Source: Centrapalus pauciflorus (Eukaryota > Streptophyta > Magnoliopsida > Asterales > Asteraceae). From it: a stretch of 64,000 nucleotides of DNA. Position 1 is the stretch's first letter. Each line of letters begins with the position of its first letter. The notes under the pieces are model-generated. The model was given only the letters and a program-made list of their open reading frames with translations. It searched no databases and had not been told where the DNA came from. Below are positions 22,535-34,410 of the stretch, one piece after another. The DNA lies in the NCBI GenBank assembly GCA_020465985.1, contig JAANYP010001768.1, positions 1 to 64,000 of the forward strand, written 5' to 3'. The position numbers and the translations under genes were made by a program.

Positions 22535-22900
22535 CGAGAAAGTTTAAATCTTAATTGAGTTTGGCAAAGGATTATTCGAGAAATGTCCTTAGTTTATTCG
22601 AGTTTATCATAAAAAGGACAGAATTTTTCTAAGTTGTTTCAACTCGAAATAAGAGTCTATTGAGAAACCTTGTGTTTCTTTCGAGTTTCATGAATATTCA
22701 TTCGAGAAACCTTGAGCATACTTCGAGTTTGATGCAACTTCACTCGAGAAATATCATTCTTCATTCGAGTTTATCAAAACTTCAACCGAGTTGTCTTGTG
22801 CTTTAACCGAGTTTACCCATAAGTCATTCGAATTTGGTATAAGTGTCACCCGAGAATGACCAAGACTCATTCGAGTTTGTTATTTCAGGATCGAGTTTGG
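22535..22900 (+). repeat. Second 21-nt array in element B, alternating tcgagaaa and tcgagttt
   Basis: Cores begin at 22535, 22556, 22577, 22599, 22644, 22661, 22682, 22703, 22724, 22745, 22766, 22787, 22808, 22829, 22851, 22872 and 22892, mostly 21 nt apart. From 22535 to 22766 the trinucleotide after the cgag core alternates AAA and TTT (one unit is cgaaat), giving a 42-nt super-period. It lies between pol and ORF3. Confidence 0.88.
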
Positions 22901-23125
22901 AGTCAAATGTTCAACTTTTTACTAAGTGTGGGAATTTTAATTTTTCAGAGAAATTTTTAAAATCTGTGTTTTATTAACGTTGGTCTCTTAACGATTGACT
23001 TTGGAGTCCTAACAATAATATTTTAGTATTATTGTTTGGAGTCCTGATGCCTTAAACAATAAAACACATATTTTTCTAATTTCTTGTTAAATGTTTTATT
23101 TCTCTATCTGTAGGATTAAATTTGT

Positions 23126-23169
23126 TAACCTGACGTATCTAACGTGTTTGCTATTTTTACAAGTATCAG
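23126..23169 (+). promoter_or_regulatory. Splice-acceptor-like signal before ORF3, element B
   Basis: CTAAC (branch-point-like), then a T-rich stretch ending in acaag and, 6 nt later, atcag immediately before the ORF3 ATG at 23170. Element E has the same arrangement. A 3' splice site here would give ORF3 its own spliced mRNA. Inferred. Confidence 0.45.
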
Positions 23170-25579
23170 ATGGCATCCCAATCAACCACCCATGACTCCA
23201 ATTCCTCAGAATCTCATTCATCATCTAACCATACATTGGTCTCTAAACCAGTTAAATCTGCATCTGTTACTAGACCATCACCTTCATCCCCAATCCCTGA
23301 AACCCAATTAGTCAAATCCAAGCATTGCCTATCTTTACTAGACAACAATCATCGGTTCGATCCAAATGTCATCAAAGTTAGCCATCCAGTGATTGTGGAA
23401 ATACTCAAAGGTCACCCTCTCGAATACATGTTGAAATATAAACCTTCTATTCCTCTTGTCTACCTTAATCAATTTTGGCACACGATCAAATTCGTGCCTG
23501 CTGAAGGAGATCATCATTTTAAAGTCACCATTGATCAGTATAAAGCTAAGATCACACTGGCCAGACTCCGTCACAATTTATTTTTGCCAAGACGGATTGA
23601 TACTGTCAACTTCCCAAAATTGCAGATTTTGAGGACTTTGTTTCTGATGATCAACTATGTCATGATCTTATCTGTCTGGGTTATTCCAAACCCCTTGAGA
23701 AAAGTTCAAAGTTTCACAGAAACGGGCTGAATGGAGAATGGTATACACTGTTCGGAATCATCAATAGGTGTATGACCTCAAAACATACCGGCATAGATCG
23801 AGGAAGCATCCATTGTTTGAGACTTTTTCATGGCATTGCTTTGAACAAGCATTATGATTTTGCACAATGTATCTGGGAATATCTCAAGGAAGTAGCATTG
23901 GCTAAGATAACAAGAGCAAGAAAATTTGTGCCTCTACAACGGTTTATACAAATATTGATCAGAGGTATCTTGATGGCAAACGAGAAAATTCCAAAGAGAT
24001 TAAATGCTCAGAAATGCCCAGACTACGTGATGATGAGTCTTCATAAAGTTCAAGATTCTCCCAATTCAAATGTCATGCCTATTCCTGAATCATTGTTAAA
24101 GTATGTTGATCCTGAAGCAGAAAGTGTGAGACTGTATAGAATAGATCATGCTCCGATAGAAACCCAAGAACCGGGTTTTCTTGCCCAAGGAGCGGTACAT
24201 CAACAAGGGGTTGATGTACAGGGAAACCAAATTGAGACTGAGGGTGTTGTGGAGGAAGTGATGGGAGGTGAGAGTAGTTCTGATTCGGAGCGTACCTTGT
24301 CAAATATTCCTGAAGGTGGAAATGAGGGAGAAGAGGATGATGATGATGAGAATGAGAATGATGATAATAATGATGATGCTATGGGAGGTGCTGGTACAAT
24401 TGTAATATCTCAACATAAGAGTTTACCAGATATAGATGTTGTTGAGATTGCGAGAATGAGTGTGAGGGAGATCCCTACCCTAGACAGCTGGGACGAAGCC
24501 ACAAATGTTGTTAGCTCTCATGTGAGAGTTATCATTGAAGTAGCCAATACCCCACTAGAGTCTGCACACCCAACCAACTACTCACCTTCTTCTCAACAAG
24601 AAGGTGTTTCAATTTTGCACCGGGATTTTGCACATGATCTATCCTGGAATCGTTTGGATACCATGGATATTGAACAGAGTACACAGCTTCCCGCGTGTAC
24701 ATTTTCTCATGCACAAGTCATGGATCCTATATACTTTAGGACACTTGAGTCGACTCCATCTGTTGAAGTAAGTGCAGAAGGACTTCGTGTCCCCGCCGGA
24801 ATAACTACAGTGTCGGAAGCATTTGTTGATCCGTCACTTGAAATAGTTGGAAGTCCGGTCAGAGCCACAACTTTGCCATCTCTGAGCACCGACCACACGG
24901 AGGTTCTTTTTTCAAGTTCAACCGTTGTGTCAACTGGAAGTCTAAGTGACCCAGTAGTTAGTCCATTACCCTTTGTTATCGAAGCGAAACTGAATGAAGC
25001 TATTAGTGGAGTCACAGCTCAAATGACAACTTAATATTCAGAGATGATGACACAAATGACAAATATTCAAAAATTGCTAAAAGGAAGTCTGTTGCGGAGG
25101 GTGTGAAAGAAACAGATCCACAAGACTCCATTAATGAGTTGAGAGATTTTTGTTTTGAACAATTTGATGAGATGAGGGAGAGGATGATTGGATAGGAAAA
25201 TACCATCATTAGTGCTCTAGGATCGTTATCTGAAAGACTGTCTTCTGTTGAACAGACCTGCAAAGCTCAAGTTTCAGCTCCTAAAAGAAAGCATGATGAG
25301 CATGATGAAGACTCCGATGATGTTCCTCATGAGGGGGAAAAGAGGAGGAAGCTTGGAGAAACTGAGACTGTGCTACCGATGGTTGTGTATACTGAGAAAG
25401 AAACAGAAGGTGAAGCGGTTGGAGAAGCTGGAAGTTCAAAAGACAAACCTGTTGATGCTCAGAGCGAGCTGAGATTGATTCTATAGGAAGATTTTCCAAT
25501 TCCTGTGAGTATTCAATCAAATATATACAGTTTTGAGGAGTATAGAAGGTTCGAGATGAAATTGGGCCTAAAAGACTAA
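23170..25579 (+). pseudogene. ORF3, element B
   Basis: The start MASQSTTHDSNSSES is Ser/Thr-rich, followed by the ORF3 globular domain with NQFWHTIKF near residue 100. A frameshift near 23640-23770 moves the reading to a 420-codon frame (23772-25034), which has a very acidic run (near 24330-24380) and a Pro/Ser/Thr-rich linker. Further stops and shifts follow; a C-terminal FEEYRRFEMKLG ends with TAA at 25577-25579, 20 bp before the PPT. Function unknown. Confidence 0.8.
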
Positions 25580-25599
25580 AGACCTATTATCATTCATCA

Positions 25600-25894
25600 A
25601 AGGGGGAGATTGTTGGGAATTACTTTTGTTGATGAATATAACAAATCTAGGGGTTAAACTATAATTGTTTAATAGTTCCATTTGTAAATATAAATAGATA
25701 GGAGATGTACTGTTTAGGTACGAATTATACTCATTTGCATGGAACCGTACGGTTAGGTCAAGAATTGGGAATTGTGCTTTAATTGTTCTTCACATTGTAA
25801 TTCTCTGATTTTGTGCAATCTAATCTTTCAGTTAGTGTTTCTTATTGTTCTTATTGTTTGACGCTTAATTGTGATTGATTATACTAGAATATCA
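25600..25894 (+). repeat. Polypurine tract and 3' LTR of element B
   Basis: aagggggagat (25600-25610) abuts TGTTGGG at 25611. The LTR is 284 bp, ends at ATATCA, is followed by the cacac duplication, and has a TATA-like box at 25689-25696. Confidence 0.95.
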
Positions 25895-26222
25895 CACACA
25901 ATAATAATATTATCACAAGATTCACAGCAAAAAGAATGAAAATCACTCGATTCTTGAATATGAATATTGAGAGAGAATGGGAAAAAGGCGGTGACCGTAT
26001 TTTCCATATTTCTGAATATGCCAAAGTTGTGGGAAACCCTAGGTGGGGTTTCCCTTACATAATTAAACCATCTTTGAAAGAATTACACTTAGCCCCCTCT
26101 ACTTCTAAATGCAATAAGGAAATTACAATTAAAAGGAAATTACATGGAAATATAATAAACTAACTATTATAAAATAAAGTCTCGCATGATCAAAATTTGA
26201 AGTCTAACAATCTCTCCCTTTT
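25895..26222 (-). repeat. 3' LTR (first part) and PPT of element E
   Basis: On the minus strand a purine tract AAAAGGGAGAGAT (26210-26222) abuts TGTTAGACTTC at 26209, the start of an LTR that is interrupted by element B at 25895. Only this part can be assigned with confidence; the other LTR of E lies outside the window. Confidence 0.7.
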
Positions 26223-26327
26223 CGATCAATACGGAGGATAACAGACTTGCTCTGCATTCTCTCTAAGGCCAAGGATGACGTCGAATATTCTCGTCACTTG
26301 CCTGAGGTGCAACCTGTCATTTATTAG

Positions 26328-26844
26328 TTATGTGGCGCAGAGCATGTCTTGAATCTCTTTCGGTTTTTGTTTAAGCTCTAAAACTGGTTGAGCATCGTCT
26401 TCTTGTAGTCGCTTGTTGAGCTCGACTCTAACCAATCTAAGTGTACAGTCAGAATAGCAACGCAATTCCTCAATGCCAATGAACCTTTTATGTCCATTCT
26501 TGTTCAAAAATATAATTCCTTGCAAGCCTCCCATTAGCACTTTGTACATTGGATGGTGGTCAAGAAGAAAAATATCTTGATCAGGAGCTTTCAGACCTAC
26601 CTTGACCATGAAGCTTTCAATGGCTATTTGGAAATTCTTTAAGCACATGATGATAGACCGGAGATTTATGCTTCTGGTCAAGGTAGCAACAACAGTGACA
26701 TGAGATAGACGCCGTTTAGTTTTATTCTTCAGTTTATTGTGAAGGGTCTCAATGTCACCAATGTTGACAAAATCGAGGTCAATGTCATGAATATGCTGTA
26801 CTGACCCGTCTTCTCTGAGAACTTCGAACGATGGAGTGAATAGA
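26328..26844 (-). pseudogene. ORF3 C-terminus, element E
   Basis: About 170 codons (SFEVLREDGSVQHIHDIDL ... FLNKNGHKRFIGIEEL ... CYSDCTLRLVRVELNKRL) end at 26328, about 100 bp from the PPT. The frame appears longer only because it reads into the LTR of element C. This is the part of E's ORF3 cut off by the C insertion; the preceding part resumes at 41984. Confidence 0.8.
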
Positions 26845-26849
26845 CGGGC

Positions 26850-27962
26850 TGTTAGGCACAAAAAGGCCTCAGTCAAACCTGTTATACATCTTAGGGGGAG
26901 ATTCTTAATCAAACCTGTTTGATGCACTTGAAGGTATAATTGAAGGCCAGTTCATGCCTTATTGAAACCTGAAAAGTGATTTGCAATATCAGCCCAAACC
27001 TGTTTACCATGTTGCATTCGTTGCAACAAAGGAAATTTGTCCAAGCTGTTCTGTCTGCTGAACAGGCTGGACATAAACTGTCTACGCTGCTCTATTCTGT
27101 TGAGCAGCTTGGACAGTTTACAAGTGTTCTGTTCTTTGTAACAGAACCTGTTCTTTGTGAACAAGCTAAACACTTTATGGAATATGTTTCCAAGTCCTCA
27201 TGTATTGTTTTTGGCTACAAGATCAGTTTACAAGTCGAAGACAAAGTGGAAAACAGAACTGCACAGCCTGCCTACGCTGTTCTATTACATGAAGACAAAC
27301 GGATATCTGAAAAGGGTGACAGACCTTTTCTTATATCAAAATGGCCTTAGCAAAAGAAGAAATGCAAAGTTGACATTCCTCTTTTGGTTTAAGCCTTACG
27401 CAACAGTGACAAAAAGAAAAAGACAAAGATTCTGCCATGTGAAGACAAATCTACTTTATCAGAACGTGCAGAAAGATGTCTTGTCTTTTTGGAAAGACTT
27501 TCCACTATCTCATCTGTCCAATGAAGAAGCTTCACTGAGATTCTCCTTTGAGTATAAAAGGAAGCTTCTAAGGATTGTGAGATATCAAGAGTGTGAAATT
27601 AGATCGTGCATTAAAGTGTGTTTTTCATGCATGCAAGTCTGCTTGAATATAACAGTACGTGTGTCTAAGCTGTTCTTATTCAAGCTGTCCATCTGAGTCT
27701 TGTAAAATCAGTGAGTGCATCTAAGTGAGTGTAGTCATTGTATCTAGTCTGAGTGTGTCTTAGATTAGTTGAAATACTGTTGTATCTGTCATCTCAGCTT
27801 GAACCTTTTCGCAGTTCAGACTTGTTTGTATTTAACACTTGCTAATAATATACACAAACATTGAGAAAAGATTGTTAAGTTTTTAAATAGCTGTATTCAC
27901 CCCCCCCCCCCCCCCCTCTACAGCTTAGAACTCTACACTTGGGAAACCTTTTGAGACCTACA
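26850..27962 (+). repeat. 5' LTR of element C
   Basis: TGTTAGGCAC... to ...ACCTACA. TATA box TATAAAAG at 27553-27560; a 17-base C run at 27900-27916 followed by ctctacagc. Two copies of a CTGTTCTTTGTGAACAG-type palindrome lie at 27127-27164; the 3' LTR has only one. Confidence 0.95.
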
Positions 27963-27964
27963 AC

Positions 27965-27976
27965 TGGTATCAGAGC
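27965..27976 (+). other. Primer-binding site, element C
   Basis: TGGTATCAGAGC, 2 nt after the LTR; exact initiator tRNA-Met complement. Confidence 0.93.
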
Positions 27977-28024
27977 AGTTAGAGTGTGTGTCAACTCTAG
28001 ATCTCTCATTCTCCCTACTTTCCC

Positions 28025-29335
28025 ATGGACAAGAGTGCTACAAGTTCCTCCTCTTACTATGACAATGGGTCAATGGCCAAACACCCAAAGTTCAATCATC
28101 AGAACTTCTATGGCTGGAAGTGCAGAATGATCCTCTATTTATAGAATCTTGATGTACAACTACCAGAGATAGTAATGGCAGGTCCCTATGTGCCAACTTC
28201 TGTTACTACCATTACTCCTGCTGTTGAAGGAGCTGCCCCTGAAATCAGAACCTTTGAGAAGGCCAAAGCTCAATGGTCTGAAGACAAAAGACTGGTTGCT
28301 CTGGATGCAAAATCCAGGAATAACCTGGTTATCTCTCTGCCTGATGATGTGTTCAAACAGGTTGAGAAGATGAAGACTGCAAAGGATATGTGGGATACTT
28401 TGTGTACCGTCTATGATGGTCCCACAATCACACTGGATAACAGGATTAACAATCTTGTTAGACAGTATGAACTCTTCTTTGCAAAACCAAAGGAGTCACT
28501 CACAGAAAGCTACACCAGGTTTACTGCTCTTGTTAATGATCTCAAAGCAGTTGGGATCACAAAGGACAGCCTGACCCTGGTGAACAAGTTCTTGGACATC
28601 CTGCCTGAAGAATGGAACTATTTTTCTACCATCTTAAGAAATTCTGGTACCATCAAAGGTATGAATCTTGTAAACTTATATGGATCCTTACTAAATGATG
28701 AGCAGTCAAGGCAGCGGAAGAGAAATGCCTTGGAAATGTCCAAGAGAGGTGCTGCCTTAGTGGCCAGCGTGAGACAACATGTTGTGCAGGTGTGTGATGT
28801 GTTTACACAACCTGATCAACAGGCTGATGATGAAAGAGAGGAAATGTCTGATGAGGAAGACAGTGCAGATCTTCCTGAGCTTGATGATGAGCAAATGATT
28901 GCAATACTTGTCAAAAGGTTCAACAAGAAAAGGTTTGGAAGAAATATGCTGCAGGGGAACTCAAATGCTGTAAAAAAGAAGGGATTTGATAAATCTAAGG
29001 CTGAGTGCTTCAAATGTGGCAAGACTGGCCATATAGTTGCTGACTGTGTGTCAAAAGCTGTTGGACCGTCATCCAAACCATACAAGACTAACAGGGACGA
29101 TGGCTACAGGGTTAAGTACCTTATGGCCATGGCTAAGCTGAGAAAGTTGGAAAACTCTGTGGCTTCAAACAAGAAAAAGGGACTCTTGGCTGAGACGTGT
29201 GATTGGGAGGAGTCTGATTCATCCTCAGATGAAGAAGACAACAACTGTCTGATGGCCAACACTGACGGCCCATCAACCAACAACTTCAAACAGGACTTGG
29301 CTGAAGCTGAAGCCTTTAGCAGCTTAGAGAACTGA
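28025..29335 (+). pseudogene. gag, element C
   Basis: Starts MDKSATSSSSYYDNGSMAK at 28025. A TAG replaces a sense codon at 28142-28144 (codon 40). The rest is open to TGA 29333-29335. It has the copia gag core (DMWDTLCTVYDGP, RFTALVNDLKAVG), an acidic segment and the knuckle CFKCGKTGHIVADC (29006-29047). It ends SLEN-stop like element A. Confidence 0.9.
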
Positions 29336-30005
29336 ACCCCACAATGGTGTACAAGGTACAAAACTTTATGGCTTACAGTTCTGAAGAGAAAGTAAAAAAT
29401 GTTTGAATATATGCTTGTTGATTTAAAAGCTGCTGTTGCGAAGCATAATGTTATATTATCTGAAATCTCTAAGCTTAAAACTGATCTTGAAATAAAATCC
29501 AGCAAACTGGACAGTTTCCATAAGTTGGAAACTGAGCTTGATGAATTAAAACACATCAACTCCATTTTACTAGAAGAAAAGAGAGAGACAGATGTAAACC
29601 ATGCAAAGCTTCAAAAGATAGTTGACTCTTGGTGCCAATCTGCACAAAAAGTCAGCCATTGCATCAGTCAGCAGATCCCTGCACAAATCCAAGCCTATCT
29701 TGGAGGGGATCTTGACAGAGCAGCTTCTATTGTTGAGATTAATAATCTGAAAGATGACTTATCCACTCTTGGTGAGCTTCCCAACACTTTCATCCAGAAA
29801 GTAAATGGTAAGTTAGTCTCAACAAACAGGTTTGTCAGGCCTCAAAACACTGACAGCTTGTGTGAGAAAGCCCCAAAAGCTGATGATGGAATGTGTTCTC
29901 CATCAAATTAGCCTGCTAAGTGCTCTGCTGAATCACACAAGCAAAAGAAAAGAAAACATGCTCAAACTGCAGCCGTGGACACTAAACCTGTTGACAAACA
30001 GGCTC
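29336..30005 (+). pseudogene. gag coiled coil and linker, element C
   Basis: After a short out-of-frame stretch, 29399-29911 encodes MFEYMLVDLKAAVAKHNVI and a long heptad-rich coiled coil (ISKLKTDLEIKSSKLDSFHK), then a Gln-rich part and KVNGKLVSTNRFVRPQ. Stop at 29909-29911. Confidence 0.78.
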
Positions 30006-30786
30006 TGGGTCCAAAGCTGATGGTAAGAGACATGTTAATCCTTTTGATGCTAAACATTTTGAAAATAAGTTTTCAAAAGGTAAGCAGCCTGCTTTCAACA
30101 AGGGTAAGTCTCATGTTGAAAGCAAATCTGCTGTGGTTTCAAATAAGTTTTCAAATAATAGTGGAAAACTGGTTATAAATGAAAATAAGTCTTTCAAAAC
30201 AGAAGCAGTGATTATATTGATAGGCAGCATCAATCACATCTCAGTAAGGGCAAAGGCAAAGCCATTGCTCAGCCTGAGAAATCTGGGAATAAGTTTCCCA
30301 CACCTGTGAAGGTCAAAAACCAATCAAGCTTCATGTATTTGACATCTGTCCTCCCAAAAAGAGGAAAGAAGAAACAGGCAAAGATGTTGCTATTGTGCCT
30401 TCGACCCAAGCTGTTGATTCATCGAAAAATAGTAATAAGTTTGCTAAACCTGGTGAGAAAATCAACAGAAATAATTCAGAATGTGTTTCTGAAAGTTCTT
30501 CTTCCAAAAAGGCTAAAAAGAGAAAATGCTATAAATGTGGGAAGAAGACACACATGGCCAAAGACTATCCTGAAACTGAGGACATGAGGCCTGTTGACTC
30601 TGCTAGTTCCATCATTGCTAAAACAAGCAGTGTTGGAAGTAATTTAGTCAATGAGAGTGGTATCCAAACTGATACCATTTAAATAGGAAATATTAGTCTG
30701 GATATCACTAGCCCATCAACAAATGTTGATGAAGTAGGAGAACTCATCACTATGACGAGTTCCCCTAAAAGTAACTAATGTTTTCC
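30006..30786 (+). pseudogene. gag-protease linker with damaged second zinc knuckle, element C
   Basis: Frameshifted Lys/Ser-rich linker. 30395-30682 encodes SSSKKAKKRKCYKCGKKTHMAK followed by DYP. The fourth zinc ligand is Tyr here, whereas element A has Cys, so this knuckle is broken. Confidence 0.72.
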
Positions 30787-31239
30787 TATGACACTCCGCA
30801 GGACAAACAACCATCCCAGGTTTGGTACTTGGACAGCGGCTGCTCAGGACACATGACAGGTTGCAAGGACCTGCTGAGTGATCTCAGGCCTGAAAAAGGG
30901 CCAAAAGTCACTTTTGGTGACAATGTACATTGATCCACTGAAGGATATGGAACTCTTAAAGCTAGTGCTACAGTGTTCAAAAGGGTAGCCTATGTGGTTG
31001 GGCTAAAACATAATCTTGTTAGCATAAGTCAACTGTGTGATGCTGGCTACAAGGTTAACTTTGATGAGCACCTGGGTTACATATTGGATCCCCAAGGCAA
31101 AGTTGTGTTGTGTTCTCAACGAAAGAAAGGTGTATATGTTGTGGACATGAAATCTGCTGATCCCACAACTGAAACCTGCTTTCTCACAAGAACCAATGCA
31201 GACCTTAACTGGTTATGCACAAAAGGCTGTCACACCTGA
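30787..31239 (+). pseudogene. pol: protease and pre-integrase, element C
   Basis: WYLDSGCSGHMTGCKDLLS (DSG protease, near 30823-30880), a TGA near 30932, then VAYVVGLKHNLVSISQLCD to NADLNWL. Confidence 0.85.
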
Positions 31240-32529
31240 ACTTCAAGAATATCAACAAACTCAGTAAGAGTTGGTAGCAGGTTTGCATTCTATAACTTTT
31301 GTTAAGGATAAACTCTGCACAGCTTGTGAAAAAGGCTAGCAGAGAAAATCATCTTTTAAATCCAAGCATAATTTTTCTATTGATACTCCTCTCTTCTTAA
31401 TCCACAAGGACTTGTTTGAACCATTTAGTGTCTCAAGTCTAGGAGGAAGAAGATACACTCTAGTAATGGTTGATGAGTTCTCCAGGTTTACATGGGTGAT
31501 CTTTCTGAAGAGCAAAGGAGAGGCTGCTAGAGAAATCATTGGATTTATCAAGAAGATGGAAATGCTGAACTCTGCTCAAGTGAAGCAGCTTAGAAGTGAT
31601 CATGGTACTGAGTTCAGAAACAGTACTCTTGAAGACTTCTGTGAAGAAAAAGGGATCTCACAAAACTTTTCAGCAGTAAGAACTCCACAACAAAATGGAG
31701 TTGCTGAAAGGAGAAACAGAACCCTCATTGAAGCTGCTAGAACCATGCTGTGTGCATCTTGTTTACCTTCATCATTCTCGGCTGAAGCTGTCAACACTGC
31801 CTAATTCACCCAAAACAGATCCTTAGTGGTGAAAAGGTTCAACAAGACTCCCTATGAGCTGCTCAAAGGGAGGAGGCCAAACATTAGCTACTTCCATGTG
31901 TTTGGATGTCCCTGCTTCATTCTGAATCAAAGGGACCAACTGGCAAAGTTTGAACCAAAAGCTGATGAAGGGCTGTTTGTTGGATATTCTGCTATCTCCA
32001 AAGCCTACAGAGTATACAACAACAAGAGAAAGGTGATAGATGAATCTATCAATGTCACTTTTGAAGAGTCCAGGAGTGCCTCCACCAAAGCTGTTCCTGA
32101 ATCAGTTTCAGGAGAATTCAGCTTTGATGATCTCATGCACTCCAACAGTGAAGAGAATGACTCAAAAGCTTCCACTACACCCAGAGTGGAACCTACTAAC
32201 CATAATGGGCATGATGATGATTATGTTGATACACCCTGTGTGAATAAGTAACTGACTTAATTACAACTTCATGTCCTGAACCAATCAATGCTGATTTTCC
32301 TGGAACCTCTGCTGATATGTTCAACAATGGAGAGTCATGCTCAACAAGTGAAGAGGCTCAAGATATCAGTGTGTCTGAAAATCTTGAGAACTGCTCAACA
32401 GGACCTGTTGAAGATGAAAACAACTCAGGAGAATCCTCATTGAAACAAGATCCTAAGTGGATCAGGTGTCACCCCAATGACCAAATAATTGGTGACATCA
32501 ACAAAGGGGTGCAAACAAGATGGGACAGC
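31240..32529 (+). pseudogene. pol: integrase and linker, element C
   Basis: Integrase core with Asp in the IHKDLFEP segment, Asp in LRSDHGTEF and Glu in PQQNGVAE; all three catalytic residues are present. Stops lie at 31339-31341 and 31802-31804. The C-terminal integrase segment (FGCPCFILNQRDQ, LFVGYS) runs to 32251. A frameshifted linker (HPNDQIIGDINKGVQTRWD) is cut by the solo LTR at 32530. Confidence 0.88.
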
Positions 32530-33643
32530 TGTTAGGCACAAAAAGGCCTCAGTCAAACCTGCTGTACATCTGAGGGGGAGATTTTTAATCAAACCTGTTG
32601 ATGCATTTGAAGGATTAACCTAAGGCCTGTTATATGCCTTATTGAAACCTGAAAGTGATTTGCAATATCAGCCCAAAGCTGTTTACCATGTTGCATTCGT
32701 TGCAACAAAGACAGTTTTGTCCTAACTGTTCTGTCTGCTGAACAGGTTGGGCATAAACTGTCTACGCTGCTCTTTCTCTTGAGCAGCTTGGGCAGTTTTC
32801 AAGTGTTCTGTTCTTTGTGAACAGAACCTGTTCTTTGTGAACAGGTTAAACACTTTGTGGAATATGTTTCCAAGTCCTCATGTATTGTTTTTGGCTACAA
32901 GATCAGTTTACAAGTCGAAGACAAAGTGGAAGACAGAACTGCACAGCCTGCCCACGCTGTTCTGTTACATGAAGACAAAACAAATATTTGAAAAGGGTGA
33001 CAGACCTTTTCTTATATCAAAATGGCATTAACAAAAGAAGAAAGATGCAAAGTTGACATTCCTCTTTTGGTTAAAGCCGTATGCAACAGTGACAAAAGGA
33101 AAAGACAAAGATTCTGCCATGTGAAGACAAATATACTTTATCAGAACATGCAGAAAGACGTTTTGTCTTTTTGGAAAGACTCTCCACTATCTCATTATTC
33201 CAATGAGGAAGCTTCTCTGAGATTCTCCTTTCGGGTATAAAAAGGAAGCTTCTAAGGATAATGTGATAATCAAGAGTGTGACAATCAGTACGTGCATTGA
33301 AGTGTGTTATTCCATGCATGCAAATCTGCTTATATAAAACAGTAGAGTGTGTCTAAGCTGTTTGTGTATAAGCTGTCCATTTGAGTCTTGTAAAAACAGT
33401 GAGTGCTTCTAAGTGAGAGTAATCATTGTAACTAATCTAAGTGTGTTTTAGATTAGTTAACAAACTATTGTATCTATCATCTCAGCTTGAACCTTTCCGC
33501 ATTCAAGCTTGTTTGTAATTAACTTTTGTTGATAATACATACAAACATTGAGAAAAGAGTGTCTAAGTTTTAAACTGCTGTATTCACCCCCCCCCCCCCT
33601 ACAGCTTAGAGCTATACACTTGGGAAACCTTTTGGGACCTACA
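32530..33643 (+). mobile_element. Solo LTR of the A/C family inside pol of element C
   Basis: A 1,114-bp LTR (TGTTAGGCAC... to ...GACCTACA) is flanked by acagc on both sides (32525-32529, 33644-33648). No internal sequence, PBS or PPT is attached. TATA at 33236-33243, a 13-base C run near 33587-33599 and two palindrome copies at 32808-32845. It is more diverged from C's own LTRs than they are from each other, so it came from another family member. Confidence 0.95.
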
Positions 33644-34410
33644 ACAGCTTAGGGAACTTTTGTATGTTATCTAGCTTTGTGTCCCTAATGGAACGAAAGA
33701 AAGTGGATGAAGCACTTAAAGATGCCAATTGGATCACTGCCATGCAAGAGGAACTCAATCAGTTTGAGAGAAACAAGGTATGGAAGCTGGTCCCTGCTCC
33801 TAAAGGTAAAACTATAATTGGCACCAAATGGGTTTACAGGAACAAGATGGATGAGCAAGGTCATGTCATTAGAAATAAGGCAAGACTAGTTGCTCATGGC
33901 TACAGACAGGAGGAAGGCATTGACTATGATGAAACATTTGCTCCTGTGGCCAGGCTAGAGGGAATTCGTTTGTTTCTAGCCTACGCTGCTCATAAGAGCA
34001 TGAAGGTATTTCAAATGGATGTGAAGAGTGCATTTTTGAATGGGAAGCTACAAGAGGATGTTTATTTCAAGCAGCCTCCAGGTTTTAAAAATGAACATCA
34101 TCCAGGTTTTGTCTATAAGTTGAACAAAGCCCTCTATGGTCTAAAACAAGCCCCTAGAGCCTGGTATGACACTCTTACTGATTTCCTTATGAGCAATGGG
34201 TATTCTAGAGGTAAAGTGGATACCACATTGTTCATAAAGAAGGTGAAGTCTGATATTATGCTTGTTCAAATTTATATGGATGACATAATATTTGGTTCTA
34301 CTAATGAGCAGTTATGCAAGAATTTTTCACTACTCATGAAATCTGATTATGAAATGAGTATGATGGGAGAACTAACTTTCTTTCTAGGATTACAGGTTAA
34401 ACAAACCTAA
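33644..34410 (+). pseudogene. pol: reverse transcriptase, element C
   Basis: Clean RT from NFCMLSSFVSLMERKK through WITAMQEELNQF, DYDETFAPVARLEGI, FQMDVKSAFLNG and ALYGLKQAPRAWYDTL. The active site is YMDD (34273-34284) instead of the YVDD in B, D and E. It ends at TAA 34408-34410, after which the same frame continues into RNase H. Confidence 0.92.

Larger units (their letters stand above)
13908..25894 (+). mobile_element. Element B: complete but decayed Sire-type Ty1/copia element
   Basis: The two 284-bp LTRs are flanked by the identical 5-mer cacac (13903-13907 and 25895-25899). The order is PBS, long leader with a 21-nt array, gag, PR, INT, RT, RH, non-coding linker with a second 21-nt array, ORF3, PPT, LTR. 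By hand I count about 20 substitutions between the LTRs, mostly transitions, so the insertion is old. Many stops and frameshifts break gag-pol. Confidence 0.96.

Noticed and set aside
26850..26927. First ~25 residues of the 199-codon frame 26927-26328
   Set aside because: They are encoded by the LTR of element C, an accidental fusion; only the part left of 26845 belongs to element E.
27157..27696. 179-codon ORF in the LTR of C, and its relatives at 41021-41580 and 32837-33240
   Set aside because: They lie inside LTRs, differ between copies and match no protein; chance open frames.
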